From an uncultured Prevotella sp. (GTDB taxonomy: Bacteria; Bacteroidota; Bacteroidia; Bacteroidales; Bacteroidaceae), in assembly GCA_905234265.1 (NCBI GenBank), contig CAJOHJ010000001.1:1-64000 (forward strand): DNA of 64,000 nucleotides. Direction: 5' to 3'. The position numbers and the translations under genes are program-made. This document shows, in pieces, positions 53,744 through 63,030 of the stretch (positions are counted from its first letter, which is position 1; each line of letters begins with the position of its first letter). Under the pieces are notes generated by a model that was not told the DNA's origin, made no database searches, and saw only the letters and a list, made by a program, of their open reading frames with translations.

Positions 53744-54359
53744 CGTGCCTGTAGCCCATAGCCCTCAGGAACTGCTGCACCTGCAGTTCGCCGTTGGCTC
53801 TTGCATTCTCGAAGTTCTCACGCGTCATGCTGTGCCTTATCATCTGGCGCTTGGCTTTCTGATATAGCGCCTCGCGTGCCTTGCCGTCCCATTTGCCGCT
53901 CTCATGGAAGCTCTTGGTGCGTGCTTCGTCGATGAACTTGTCGTCGAGCAGCCTTATTGCCGGCAGTGTTATGGCAATGCTGTCGCCGTTGCTGTCAATC
54001 ATGTCTTCAGGCAGGTTAGTAAGGTCTATTCCCAGTCTCACCGTTCCGTAGTATATGCGCACCAGATGGTCGTCGCTGAAGAAACCCTTGCGCGTGGTGT
54101 CGGCCAGTTGTTCCTCGGCAATGGTAAGAAACTCCCACTGCCCGATGCTTCTGATGCTTTCTATCAGGTTCGGCGTGCTGTCTATCACCTGGCTGCTCCC
54201 TACCGTCAGGTCGGTAGCCTCTGCGCCCTTGTACAGGCGCCAGCAGACGATGACGGCCACTATTACAGCCGCCGTCACGGCCACGGCCTTCAGCACGTCG
54301 GCAGTAGTAAGCAGCATCTGCAGCCTGTCGACTATTTTCTTCTTGTCCATGTCAGTCAT
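53700..54359 (-). CDS. DUF4230 membrane-anchored protein
   Basis: The product is 219 residues with one N-terminal membrane helix (VLKAVAVTAAVIVAVIVCW) and a DUF4230-type domain outside (VRIYYGTVRLGIDLTNLPED, ITLPAIRLLDDKFIDEARTK, EALYQKAKRQMIRHSMT). It begins inside the end of the next DUF4230 gene (8-bp overlap), so the two are translated from one mRNA. Function unknown; the pair may form a periplasmic complex. Its last 44 bp overlap trmO on the other strand. Confidence 0.82.
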   Translation of the reverse strand: MTDMDKKKIVDRLQMLLTTADVLKAVAVTAAVIVAVIVCWRLYKGAEATDLTVGSSQVIDSTPNLIESIRSIGQWEFLTIAEEQLADTTRKGFFSDDHLVRIYYGTVRLGIDLTNLPEDMIDSNGDSIAITLPAIRLLDDKFIDEARTKSFHESGKWDGKAREALYQKAKRQMIRHSMTRENFENARANGELQVQQFLRAMGYRHVSIDWQKEGADARR

Positions 54360-55023
54360 TTCGCTTCTTTATAGTCTTGCTTTCGTCAAAGTCCTTGCGG
54401 AAGGCTATTGTAATGTTCCTCTCGTCGTAGCCCATCTGTGTCACTATAGGCACGAGCACGCGGGCAGCATTGGCCATGATGGCAGCCTTCACGTCCATCT
54501 GCGGAATGCTGTTGATGATTGACTGGCGTCCCTGCTGCTCGAAGTCGGAAAGCTCCTTGTCGGTAAAGCGAGAGCGTGTTATTCCCACAAACTCCTTGAT
54601 GTCCGCCTGCTTTATCTTAGTGCTTGTCAGCTCTATCTGCGGGTCGGGCAGCAGTATGGTTATCTGGTCGCCGTCATGCTCAATGTTGCTGGCGGAAAAG
54701 CCGGAGAGGTCAACGTATGCCTTCAGCGTGGCGTCCATGGGTATGGCCACCTTGCGGTCGCCCAGCGGCAGCGGCACGTCTACCTGCATGTTCATGAGGT
54801 TGCCGCGCAGGCGGACGACGTCGTCGTAGGTGACAATCTTGTGTATTTGGATTTCCGTGGTGTACAGCCGCGAGCATTTCTGCACCTGCGAGATCAGAGC
54901 CTCCGTGGAGTCTCTCTGTTCAGTCTCTGCAGGGCTTTCTGCTGCCGGTGCCTTGTCCTGGCACGAGCATGCTGACATCACGGCGGCAGCAATGGCTGCA
55001 AGAAGGCAGTGTCTGTTATTCAT
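54352..55023 (-). CDS. DUF4230 lipoprotein
   Basis: The product is 223 residues with a lipoprotein-like signal (LLAAIAAAVMSACSC). Its domain is paralogous to the downstream protein: VDVPLPLGDRKVAIPMDATL, ITILLPDPQIELTSTKIK, GRQSIINSIPQMDVKAAIM and ERNITIAFRKDFDESKTI. It overlaps the next gene by 8 bp and follows gtrA by 9 bp, so gtrA and the two DUF4230 genes probably form one operon. No biochemical role is known to me. Confidence 0.82.
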   Translation of the reverse strand: MNNRHCLLAAIAAAVMSACSCQDKAPAAESPAETEQRDSTEALISQVQKCSRLYTTEIQIHKIVTYDDVVRLRGNLMNMQVDVPLPLGDRKVAIPMDATLKAYVDLSGFSASNIEHDGDQITILLPDPQIELTSTKIKQADIKEFVGITRSRFTDKELSDFEQQGRQSIINSIPQMDVKAAIMANAARVLVPIVTQMGYDERNITIAFRKDFDESKTIKKRND

Positions 55024-55032
55024 TGTGTCGGT

Positions 55033-55473
55033 TCATTGTTTTTTGTCGCCCTGTTTCCTGAAGGCGAACATTCGTTGTCCTAAATAGTTGAAAACCACGA
55101 AGAGGCACATTCCCAGCAGCATCGACACGTTCTCCCGTATGCTCTTGCTGAAGCCGGCGAGCAGCCATTCCATGATGGGCTTTGCCATGCCGTAGGCCAG
55201 CAGGTAGCAGACCACGATGTTCAGCGTGAAGCGCATCAGCGAGCTGAAGCCCTTCTCGTGGTACTGGAAGGTGAAGTGCTTGTTGAGCAGATAGCTGACA
55301 ATGCTGCCGAAGAAGTAGTTCGACGCCGACGACAGCCAGTAGCTCAGGTGCAGCACGTTGTAGAAGACGAACATAATGGTGGTGCCGACGAGTGTGTTCA
55401 CCACGCCCACCATGATGAATTTCAGGAATGTGCGGTCGGCAAACATGCCGGCATATTGTCTGACACTTTTCAT
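55033..55473 (-). CDS. GtrA-family membrane protein
   Basis: The product is 146 residues from ATG 55473; the TACCTTTG box at 55483-55490 excludes earlier starts. Four membrane helices are visible, with FIMVGVVNTLVGTTIMFVFY, SNYFFGSIVSYLLNKHFTF and the last segment VFNYLGQRMFAFRK. GtrA proteins are thought to flip polyprenyl-linked sugars across the inner membrane in surface-glycan synthesis. It is divergent from a three-gene glycosyltransferase operon, consistent with that role. Confidence 0.9.
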   Translation of the reverse strand: MKSVRQYAGMFADRTFLKFIMVGVVNTLVGTTIMFVFYNVLHLSYWLSSASNYFFGSIVSYLLNKHFTFQYHEKGFSSLMRFTLNIVVCYLLAYGMAKPIMEWLLAGFSKSIRENVSMLLGMCLFVVFNYLGQRMFAFRKQGDKKQ

Positions 55474-55482
55474 AGTCAGCAG

Positions 55483-55490
55483 CAAAGGTA
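55483..55490 (-). promoter_or_regulatory. gtrA -7 box, near-leaderless transcript
   Basis: The reverse strand reads TACCTTTG, ending ten bases before the ATG at 55473. Confidence 0.55.
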
Positions 55491-55530
55491 CGAAGAACGG
55501 CAGAACTTCCAAAATTGCAGCGATAGAAAA

Positions 55531-55643
55531 AATATCTCTGCAAGATAAAAAATTATCTGCGTAAGATAATTTCGTAACATGCAGAGATAATTTCGTAACT
55601 CGCAGAGATAATTTCGTAACTCGCAGAGATATTTTCGTAACCT
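55531..55643. repeat. 21-bp-period repeat cluster F
   Basis: The cluster starts with the palindromic stretch AAAAATTATCTGCGTAAGAT and continues with GTAACATGCAGAGATAAT and two copies of CGTAACTCGCAGAGATAAT-like units at 21-bp spacing. It lies between the divergent gtrA and glycosyltransferase genes. Confidence 0.9.
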
Positions 55644-55707
55644 TAACAGTTAAAATTTGCTATCTTGCTTTTTTCGTGTTATATTTGTGGCTTGATAGCT
55701 AACGACA

Positions 55708-56862
55708 ATGCGAATACTCTTTCTGGTTTATCACGGTTTTTCCGAGCATAGCGGAATTTCCAAGAAGATACACTATCAAGTGAAAGGCCTGCGCGAGAAC
55801 GGGCATGAGGTCCATCTCTGCCACTATGGTTTTGACGGCAACGGGCGGCGATGCCGCTTTGTCGACGGCGAGGTGATCAGGGACTATGGCCGTGGGCCGC
55901 TGGCAGCTCTTCGCCAGCGCACCGACTATGGCTGCATCTACGACTATTGCGTGGCCCGGCAGATAGAGTTTGTCTATGCCCGCTGTTTCCAGAATGCCAG
56001 CCCGTGGCTGATAAGCCTCTTCCGCAGGCTGCGCAGGGCGGCAATACCTGCCGTGACGGAAATACCTACCTATCCCTACGACCAGGAGTTCCTGTCGAGC
56101 AACGACTGGAACCAGCGCCTCGACCTGTGGATTGACAAGCGCTTCCGCCGCCGACTCTACAGTCAGATGAATGCCGTGGTGACTTTCTCCGACGCACGCG
56201 AAATCTTCGGACAGCGCACCGTCAACATCAGCAACGGCGTCGACTTCGACAGCATTCCGCTGCACAGCAATTCGCCACAGGCAGCTGGCGACTCTGCCGT
56301 ACATCTCATCGGCGTTGCAGAGGTGCATTTCTGGCATGGCTTCGACCGCCTCATGGCCGGCATCGGCGAATACTACAAGGCCGGCGGCAAGAGGGATGTC
56401 TACTTCCACGTCGTCGGAGGCGTGCATCCGGCATATATGACCGACGGTCGCGAGGCTCCGGGCTTCCAGACTATTATTGACAAGTATGGCATTGCCGACC
56501 GCATCATCTTCCACGGCACCATGTTCGGCGACGAGCTGACCACCGTGTTCAACCAGTGCCGCTTTGCCATTGGTTCGCTGGGGCGCCACCGCAGCGGCAT
56601 CAGCGTGATAAAGACACTGAAGAACCGCGAATATGCCACACGCGGCATTCCGTTCATCTACAGCGAGCAGGACAGCGACTTCGACAGCCAGCCCTATGTG
56701 CTGAAGGCTCCTGCCGACGAGTCACCGATAGACATCGGCAAGATTCTGGATTTCGTCGACGGTTTCACGATGCAGCCGACGGAAATACGCAAGACGGTGG
56801 AGCATCTGACGTGGAAAATACAGATGCAGCGCGTGGTGGATGACGTTACTAACAACTGCTGA
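55708..56862 (+). CDS. GT4-type glycosyltransferase
   Basis: The product is 384 residues. The N-terminus has GFSEHSGISKKIHYQVKGLR and a typical GT-B layout, with YCVARQIEFVYARCFQNASP in the first half and AEVHFWHGFDRLMAGIGEYY and IIFHGTMFGDELTTVFNQC in the second. The nucleotide-sugar E-x7-E region is less regular than in the next protein. It is first in a tight set of three glycosyltransferase genes (9-bp and 15-bp gaps), probably for one cell-surface glycan. Confidence 0.82.
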   Translation: MRILFLVYHGFSEHSGISKKIHYQVKGLRENGHEVHLCHYGFDGNGRRCRFVDGEVIRDYGRGPLAALRQRTDYGCIYDYCVARQIEFVYARCFQNASPWLISLFRRLRRAAIPAVTEIPTYPYDQEFLSSNDWNQRLDLWIDKRFRRRLYSQMNAVVTFSDAREIFGQRTVNISNGVDFDSIPLHSNSPQAAGDSAVHLIGVAEVHFWHGFDRLMAGIGEYYKAGGKRDVYFHVVGGVHPAYMTDGREAPGFQTIIDKYGIADRIIFHGTMFGDELTTVFNQCRFAIGSLGRHRSGISVIKTLKNREYATRGIPFIYSEQDSDFDSQPYVLKAPADESPIDIGKILDFVDGFTMQPTEIRKTVEHLTWKIQMQRVVDDVTNNC

Positions 56863-56871
56863 CCGAAGACT

Positions 56872-58047
56872 ATGAGGATAATATTCGTGATGCGCTCGGT
56901 GATAGGCCTTGAAGGCCTTGGCAGGGTGATGACAGAAAAGGCCAACTACCTGGCAGGCAGAGGGCACGAGGTGATGCTCGTAACCTATGAGCAGGGCAGG
57001 CATCCTATGGGCTTCACCCTGAAGAAGGAGGTGGCACACATCGACCTTAACAGCCGCTATTTCACCATCTACAGGCATGGCCTTTTCTACAGGTGGCTCG
57101 CTGCATGGCGCATACGACGGCAGTTTGAGAGTGCGTTGCAGAAAATAATCTGTGCCTACGAGCCTGACGTAATGGTGGTGCCGACGAACATTGCCGAATA
57201 TTCTAATGCAATCATTAAGATTGGCCGCCAGGTGCCGGTAGTTGTTGAGTCGCACACGTCATACCGCTACGATATGATGATCGGAGGGCTTTACAAGCGG
57301 CTGAAGAACATGCTGCACAAGCAGTCGTTCAGCCACGCCAGCCTGATAGTCACACTCACCCACGGCGATGCCGTCTACTGGCAGAAAGACTGCAGGAATG
57401 TGGTGACAATACCCAATCCGCTGACCTTCTTCCCCAATCCGCTGCCTGCGATGGTGAAAGACCCGTTCCGGATAATCAGCGTAGGCCGCCTGCAACGTCA
57501 GAAACGCTTCGACAGACTGATAGATGCCTTTGCCATGATTGCCGACAAGTATCCGCAGTGGCATGTCGACATTTTTGGCGACGGCGAGGAAAAGGCGGTC
57601 CTGAACATGCAGATAGAGCGTTGCGGACTTGCCGGCAGGGTGACGCTGAACGCCCCAGTCGGCGACATTGCCGCCGAGTACATGCGCAGCCAGTTTCTCG
57701 TGCTGAGCAGCGACTTCGAGGGCTTCGGACTGGTGATGACCGAGGCTATGGCATGCGCCCTGCCCGTGGTAGCCACCAACTGCCCCTATGGTCCTTCTGA
57801 CATCGTCGACGACGGCCAGAACGGACTGCTGGCAGACTTAACGGCGGCCGACCTGAGCAGTAAGATGGCAGCCATGATGGCCGACAGGGCCATGCGTGAA
57901 AGCATGGGCCGGAAAGCCCGGCAGACGGCGATGCGATACAATGCTGACGTGGTGATGGCACAGTGGGAAAGCGCCTATGCCAGCCAGTGCCGCAGCCGGA
58001 AGGCTGACAGCGGTGGCACTGGCGGCGAAGAAGAAGCGAAAGAATAG
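56872..58047 (+). CDS. GT4-family glycosyltransferase
   Basis: The product is 391 residues, GT-B fold. VIGLEGLGRVMTEKANYLAG near the N-terminus, ISVGRLQRQKRFDRLIDAFA in the second domain and SSDFEGFGLVMTEAMACALP with the E-x7-E pair are classical. The 3' end encodes a charged tail (GGTGGEEEAKE). It follows the first glycosyltransferase by 9 bp and precedes a GT2 gene by 15 bp. Donor and acceptor unknown. Confidence 0.9.
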   Translation: MRIIFVMRSVIGLEGLGRVMTEKANYLAGRGHEVMLVTYEQGRHPMGFTLKKEVAHIDLNSRYFTIYRHGLFYRWLAAWRIRRQFESALQKIICAYEPDVMVVPTNIAEYSNAIIKIGRQVPVVVESHTSYRYDMMIGGLYKRLKNMLHKQSFSHASLIVTLTHGDAVYWQKDCRNVVTIPNPLTFFPNPLPAMVKDPFRIISVGRLQRQKRFDRLIDAFAMIADKYPQWHVDIFGDGEEKAVLNMQIERCGLAGRVTLNAPVGDIAAEYMRSQFLVLSSDFEGFGLVMTEAMACALPVVATNCPYGPSDIVDDGQNGLLADLTAADLSSKMAAMMADRAMRESMGRKARQTAMRYNADVVMAQWESAYASQCRSRKADSGGTGGEEEAKE

Positions 58048-58062
58048 AAAACTATAGTGAAT

Positions 58063-58911
58063 ATGGGCAACTGGTACGACAAATACATGACCGTCTACGG
58101 ACGTCCGTTCTGCGAGGTTCCGCAAGATATAATAAAAGGTACGCGCGAGCGACTGGCCGCCATGCAGAGCGACGAGCCGTTGGCATCGATAGTGATTATA
58201 GCCTACAACGAGGAGACTCACCTGCAGGCATGCCTGTGGGCCATCAGTGAGATAAAGTGTAAATATCCTGTGGAAATCATCGGCGTGGACAACGACTCAA
58301 AAGACCGGACGGCAGAGATATACCAGCAGGCCGGAATACCATATTACACCGAGTACCAGCACTCCTGCGGATATGCACGGCGCTGCGGACTGCAGCACAG
58401 CCGCGGACGCTTCTACTTCGACGTGGACAGCGACACGCTCTATCCGCCTCACTACTACGAGGTGATGCTTGAGCATCTGCTGAAGCCGGGCGTGAGCTGT
58501 GTGTCGGCCACATGGAGCTATTTTCCTGACGACAGCCACTCGCGGCTGAGCCTGCGCCTCTTCGAGATGGCACGCGACCTCTTCCTGTGGGCGCAGCACT
58601 TCAAGCGCCCTGAGCTTTCGGTGCGCGGACTGGTATTTGCATATAATGCCGACTACGGACGCAAGGAGCCGTACAGGGTTGACATCATCAGGGGCGAGGA
58701 TGGCTCGATGGCGCTAAATCTTAAAAAGTATGGTAGGATTGTTTTCGTCCGCGACAGCCGCTGCCGCGCAATTACCGGCTACGGAACCATCGGCAGGCAG
58801 TCGATGTGGCAGAGTTTCCTTAGCCATGTCAGAATTCAGATGCGCGGAATTGGACGCATCTTCCACTCTACTGACCATTACGAAGACAGCGAAGACAATC
58901 TGGTGAAGTGA
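58063..58911 (+). CDS. GT2-family glycosyltransferase
   Basis: The product is 282 residues from ATG 58063; a GTG two codons upstream is in frame. The GT-A core has ASIVIIAYNEETHLQACLWA, VDNDSKDRTAEI and the metal-binding DVDSDT. The C-terminal part includes DIIRGEDGSMALNLKKYG. It is probably a peripheral membrane enzyme. It is last in the three-gene glycosyltransferase operon and convergent with the S8 peptidase, 30 bp apart. Confidence 0.9.
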   Translation: MGNWYDKYMTVYGRPFCEVPQDIIKGTRERLAAMQSDEPLASIVIIAYNEETHLQACLWAISEIKCKYPVEIIGVDNDSKDRTAEIYQQAGIPYYTEYQHSCGYARRCGLQHSRGRFYFDVDSDTLYPPHYYEVMLEHLLKPGVSCVSATWSYFPDDSHSRLSLRLFEMARDLFLWAQHFKRPELSVRGLVFAYNADYGRKEPYRVDIIRGEDGSMALNLKKYGRIVFVRDSRCRAITGYGTIGRQSMWQSFLSHVRIQMRGIGRIFHSTDHYEDSEDNLVK

Positions 58912-58941
58912 CAGCTGGAGAAATTGCCAGATGCATTCTTT

Positions 58942-61161
58942 TTATTCTGCCGACCTGAAAATCTGAGAGCCGGTGGCGGCAGGGCTGTTGCCGTTTATCT
59001 GCACTACGAAGAGACCTGCAGGCACACTGCGCAGGCTAACGTCGAATTCGCGGTCTGCTGCCACTACGGAATGCTCCTCAAGAAGCCGGCCAGAGGTGTC
59101 GAAAATCCTTATTCTCATCGGTTGGCGGCCCTGCAGTGCATGAGCCTGTTCGCTGAGCGTGACATGCAGTCGCCGGCCTGCAAGCCGGAGGTCTGTCTCT
59201 GACGCCTGATGCTGGCTGATGCCTTCTATGTCGCCTATTCCAAGCACGTCGAGGAGTCCGCGATAGGTGTCTATCTGTCCGTAGCCATAGCTGTTATTGG
59301 GATAGGTGAGGCTGGGGTCGGGATGGGTGCAGGTGCGGCTGATAGTTGCCATGACGTCGTCGCGGGTGAGGGTAGGGTCGGCCTCAAGCCACAGGGCAAT
59401 GGTGCCGGCAACTACCGGGCAGGACATAGACGTGCCGCTGTTGGCATGCCAGGCATACTTGCGGCCGTTGTGAACGAAGACTTCCTTGAAATAGGCGGTG
59501 TCGCGGTCGGTAGGATTGGCCTCTATGAAGTAACTGCTGTAGGACGAGACGACAAACGTGCCTGGGGCAACAACGTCGGGCTTCTGGCGGCCGTCGAGCG
59601 TGGGACCGCGCGACGAGGCTGGACAGAGGACGCCGCTGACATAGTGCTGCGGCAGCTGGCGATAGTTGCCGCTGCTGTTGACGAAGCCTGTGCGATGAGT
59701 AGTGTTGCCTACGGTAATCACGGAGCCGAAGGTTGCCGGAGCCAGAATGTTGTGGCTGCTGGTGGCATTGCACCAGTCGGGAGTGTTGCCGGCAGCATCT
59801 GCCGTGGAGAATGCGAAGGAGGGTTTGCCAAGCATGCGGACATGACTGTCGCTGCCCTCGGCGGTCAGGGCAATGGTGCCTAACTGCGAGATCGGACGGT
59901 TGGCATAAATCTCCATGATGTACATGTCGCCGCCCGTGCTTACTGCCTGATGGCGGCTGACGACTACGGCACAGGTGTCGCTGCCGACGAACATCGTGTC
60001 GCAGAGCAACGAGTCAAGGCGGCCGTCGGAAGAGGAAAATGCAATCTCTGACGTGGGCTGGCCGTCATGATAGGCTGCCCCGTAGCTGGCAAGACGCAGG
60101 GTGGTGCTGCCAGAGCTGTGAATGCGATAGGCTGCCGCCCTTGAATAGCACTTGACGAATGCACCGCCAGTGGCTTTGCCCAGCGGTTTTTCGGAATAGG
60201 TCAGCGCGTCGCCTTCATTGCCGGCGGCAACAACAATGATGTGGCCGGGCTTGTTGAGACGGTCGAGGAATGTTGCGAACAGCTGGTCGTCGTCGCTGTC
60301 GGTAAACGTATATCCCTCGCTGAACGATGCCACACAGGGCTTGCCGACGCGGTCGGCATAGTCGAAAAGATATTTGAAGCCAAGGGCATCGGTGGCTGTG
60401 GTGTATTTGTAGTAGTCTTCGGGACGGATGTAGATGGTGTCGCTGGTGACGGCATTGCATACCAGGCAGATGTCGCTGCCGGGAGCTATGCCGGGGTATT
60501 TGCCGTTGAAGCCGCTGCCGGCAGCAGTGCCTAAGGTGTGGGTGCCGTGTGTCTGGGTGCGCCCGTTGGTAGAACAGCCCTTGGCAGCTATGGCATCGGC
60601 AGTGACATAGTCGCGGCCGACGGGAAGACTGCTGCCGACGGTGTCGGGCGACAGCTGGTCCCAGAAGACTTTTATGCGGCATTCGCCGCTGCCGCCGTGG
60701 CTAAAAAAGGTGGGGTGCGTGAGGTCGAAGCCTACGTCCATCAGGCCGAGAACGACGCCACTGCCGCTGAAAGCCGGATGCTTGTCGGTGGCTGTGTAGG
60801 AGGGTAGCGCATTGACTATCCGCGGGACGGTGTCCATCAGTGCCTGTGACTGCGGACGGCTTGCCTCAATGCGCCTGACGGAAGCCTGCAGCGACAGTCG
60901 CCCAAAGGAAGACAAAGGCACGGTGGCAATGATTATGTCGCCTTCACGTGCAAGTATTCGGCCTCCAAGGTCTTCTATTACTTCGGGAGTGAATGTCTGC
61001 TCGTCAATGCTTATGAACACCGTTGCCTGTTGGGTGTTGGGTGTTGGGTGATGGGCAGAAAGCCTTCTCACCATTGACGACATCTTGGAAAAGTCAGACT
61101 GCTGTGCTGCCGCCAGCAATGATAGCAGCAGCAACACAGCAGTGATGATTTTCCTTGGCAT
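58942..61161 (-). CDS. S8 (subtilisin-like) secreted serine peptidase
   Basis: The product is 739 residues with a signal peptide (1-19). The catalytic triad is D142 in LMDVGFDLTHP, H208 in QTHGTHTLGTAAG, and Ser in NSGTSMSCPVVAG; the oxyanion Asn is in VVAAGNEGD. The last ~80 residues (MRIRIFDTSGRLLEEH and VPAGLFVVQINGN) resemble a T9SS sorting domain. Residues 37-45 (HHPTPNTQQ) are encoded by a heptamer tract in the propeptide. Such enzymes degrade proteins outside the cell. It is followed by the M6 peptidase gene upstream in the same direction, 18 bp away. Confidence 0.9.
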   Translation of the reverse strand: MPRKIITAVLLLLSLLAAAQQSDFSKMSSMVRRLSAHHPTPNTQQATVFISIDEQTFTPEVIEDLGGRILAREGDIIIATVPLSSFGRLSLQASVRRIEASRPQSQALMDTVPRIVNALPSYTATDKHPAFSGSGVVLGLMDVGFDLTHPTFFSHGGSGECRIKVFWDQLSPDTVGSSLPVGRDYVTADAIAAKGCSTNGRTQTHGTHTLGTAAGSGFNGKYPGIAPGSDICLVCNAVTSDTIYIRPEDYYKYTTATDALGFKYLFDYADRVGKPCVASFSEGYTFTDSDDDQLFATFLDRLNKPGHIIVVAAGNEGDALTYSEKPLGKATGGAFVKCYSRAAAYRIHSSGSTTLRLASYGAAYHDGQPTSEIAFSSSDGRLDSLLCDTMFVGSDTCAVVVSRHQAVSTGGDMYIMEIYANRPISQLGTIALTAEGSDSHVRMLGKPSFAFSTADAAGNTPDWCNATSSHNILAPATFGSVITVGNTTHRTGFVNSSGNYRQLPQHYVSGVLCPASSRGPTLDGRQKPDVVAPGTFVVSSYSSYFIEANPTDRDTAYFKEVFVHNGRKYAWHANSGTSMSCPVVAGTIALWLEADPTLTRDDVMATISRTCTHPDPSLTYPNNSYGYGQIDTYRGLLDVLGIGDIEGISQHQASETDLRLAGRRLHVTLSEQAHALQGRQPMRIRIFDTSGRLLEEHSVVAADREFDVSLRSVPAGLFVVQINGNSPAATGSQIFRSAE
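61028..61055. repeat. heptanucleotide tract (TGTTGGG)x3 plus TGATGGG in the S8 peptidase gene
   Basis: Four 7-bp units lie at codons about 36-45, just behind the signal peptide. Gain or loss of a unit would shift the frame at the start of the protein and so abolish it. Confidence 0.92.
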
Positions 61162-61179
61162 AATGGTATGTAGTTTTCT

Positions 61180-62988
61180 TTACCTGCCACCGACAATGGC
61201 CTTCTTGCCATTGATGATGTACAGGCCGCGGGGCAGCCCTTCGGCATTGCCTGCAAGACGCTGGCCGCTGATGGTGTAGACACCGCGGATGCCGGCGCTT
61301 TCGGCAAAGGTCTCGGAAATGCCGCTGGTATCGCCGGCAGTGGTGAACGTGAAGCTGACGCTACCTGACTTTGCGTCTTCGCTGATGGCACTCAGAGAAC
61401 CGCCGACAAGTCCGTCTTCGGAGTCGTAGAACTTGAAGTTGGGAAGCTGTTGGCTGTCGGCCAGAGTGGTGACTGACGATGTGCCGGGGAATGGGTCGCC
61501 CTTGAGGCTGGCAATGTATTCGGCACTCGTGTATGAGCCTCCGTAGGATGCCTTGTAGGCATCGCGCTGGTAGGTTGAAATCATCAGCCCGTCGGCAGGT
61601 ATGACGGACACCGCAGGCTTGCCGACGGTGTTGTTGGGATGGTCGGTCATGTTGACATTGACGTATGGGTAGGCAACATGATAGGCCAATAGTCCGTGGC
61701 CTGAGGCAGAGACACTCATGCCACGCTGCTGGATGTTCTCAAGGACAATGAATTCACGGTCGTTCTGGCTGTTGACAATCTTGTAGGCCTTTCCGCCTTC
61801 TTCGGTTGTCGGCAGCAGTCCCTCAACCAGCTTGGACGATGTCAGCGGCTCGATGCTCAGCCAGCCCATGGCTTCCTGCTCCCAGGCGGTATAGGCTGCT
61901 GGCGTGTAGCTGTTGCCGTTGTAGAGCCCCTGATCCATAACGTCCCAGTTATCCATCGTCTGATTGTTGACCTTGCAGCCGTCGGCTGTGGTGGGGTAGA
62001 GGTCTGGCAGGCCCATGGCATGGCCGAACTCGTGGACAAAGACGCCTATTCCGTTGACGTCGTTCTTGAACTGGGGATGGAACAGCTCTGCATTGATGCC
62101 AAAGCGGCTGATGGTGATGCTGTCGTTGGCTTTCTTGTTGACGTTGCTTACCTTGGCCCACAGTGCATCAGAGGAACCGCCTTGGTTTTGACCGTAGCCG
62201 GCAAAGATGGTATAGATTAGCTCTACCTTATGGTCGCCGTCATTGTCGTATTCGGCAAGCACTACATCATTCTTTATGGAGTCAAGAATCTCGCTGAGCA
62301 GCTGGCTGACTTTCTCGCTGCTGCTGGCACCGGCACCATAGTAGGCCATATTCTCGGACATCGTAATCGGGCCTTTGACGTCGAACTGAGGCGTAAACGC
62401 TCCGTGGCTGACCTTTGCGAAATACTGACGGATGCTGTTGATGTTCTTGGTGTTGTTGTTGCCGAGGTCGGCCTGCTGGTCGCCGTTGAGGAACTGGTCG
62501 AAGGCCTGCAGTGGATTGTTGACACTGAAGGAAAGATCCTTGTACTGGACAAGCACAACCAATACGCGTGGGCTGCCCGTGTGCTGGAGGTATGTGCTGC
62601 TTTCAGAGACGGCAGCTGCTGCGCGGCGCAGTGAGGCACCACGCTCGTGGAACAGTTTTAGGCGCGAAGACTGCTTCTTGATGAAGGCTGCCTCTGCGAG
62701 AGTGCGCAGATGGACTTCGTGGGCCAGCAGATTGGTGGCTTTCAGATCGCCGTCGTCGGTGATGTCGGCAACGTAGTAGGCACCTTTGTCGAACTGTAGA
62801 AGCACGCCGTCGGTAGTGGCTGTCCAGTGCTGGTGCTCGTCTCCGAAGGTTTCTACAAGCAATGTGGAACCGTCGGGCTGCGTAACCAGCATGGCACCTG
62901 GCATGGCTGGAGCTGCCTTCATTGGCAGCAGTGCCACGACAAGTGCCATGATGGAAAACGCAAATCTGGTGAGATTTGTTAACTTCAT
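61180..62988 (-). CDS. M6-family (immune-inhibitor-A-like) secreted metallopeptidase
   Basis: The product is 602 residues with a signal peptide (about 1-25). The zinc site is HEFGHAMGLPD (H319, E320, H323), the HExxHxxGxxD form of M6 peptidases. The prodomain (PDGSTLLVETFGDEHQHWTA) and the RVLVVLVQYKDLSF entry also fit. The C-terminus (GVYTISGQRLAGNAEGLPRG and then LYIINGKKAI) is a clear T9SS-type sorting tail. It lies 18 bp before the S8 peptidase gene in the same direction, so the two secreted peptidases are probably expressed together. Confidence 0.92.
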   Translation of the reverse strand: MKLTNLTRFAFSIMALVVALLPMKAAPAMPGAMLVTQPDGSTLLVETFGDEHQHWTATTDGVLLQFDKGAYYVADITDDGDLKATNLLAHEVHLRTLAEAAFIKKQSSRLKLFHERGASLRRAAAAVSESSTYLQHTGSPRVLVVLVQYKDLSFSVNNPLQAFDQFLNGDQQADLGNNNTKNINSIRQYFAKVSHGAFTPQFDVKGPITMSENMAYYGAGASSSEKVSQLLSEILDSIKNDVVLAEYDNDGDHKVELIYTIFAGYGQNQGGSSDALWAKVSNVNKKANDSITISRFGINAELFHPQFKNDVNGIGVFVHEFGHAMGLPDLYPTTADGCKVNNQTMDNWDVMDQGLYNGNSYTPAAYTAWEQEAMGWLSIEPLTSSKLVEGLLPTTEEGGKAYKIVNSQNDREFIVLENIQQRGMSVSASGHGLLAYHVAYPYVNVNMTDHPNNTVGKPAVSVIPADGLMISTYQRDAYKASYGGSYTSAEYIASLKGDPFPGTSSVTTLADSQQLPNFKFYDSEDGLVGGSLSAISEDAKSGSVSFTFTTAGDTSGISETFAESAGIRGVYTISGQRLAGNAEGLPRGLYIINGKKAIVGGR

Positions 62989-63030
62989 TTTTTGATGGTC
63001 GATAATGCTGGCAATAGCTGTGGAAGCGAA

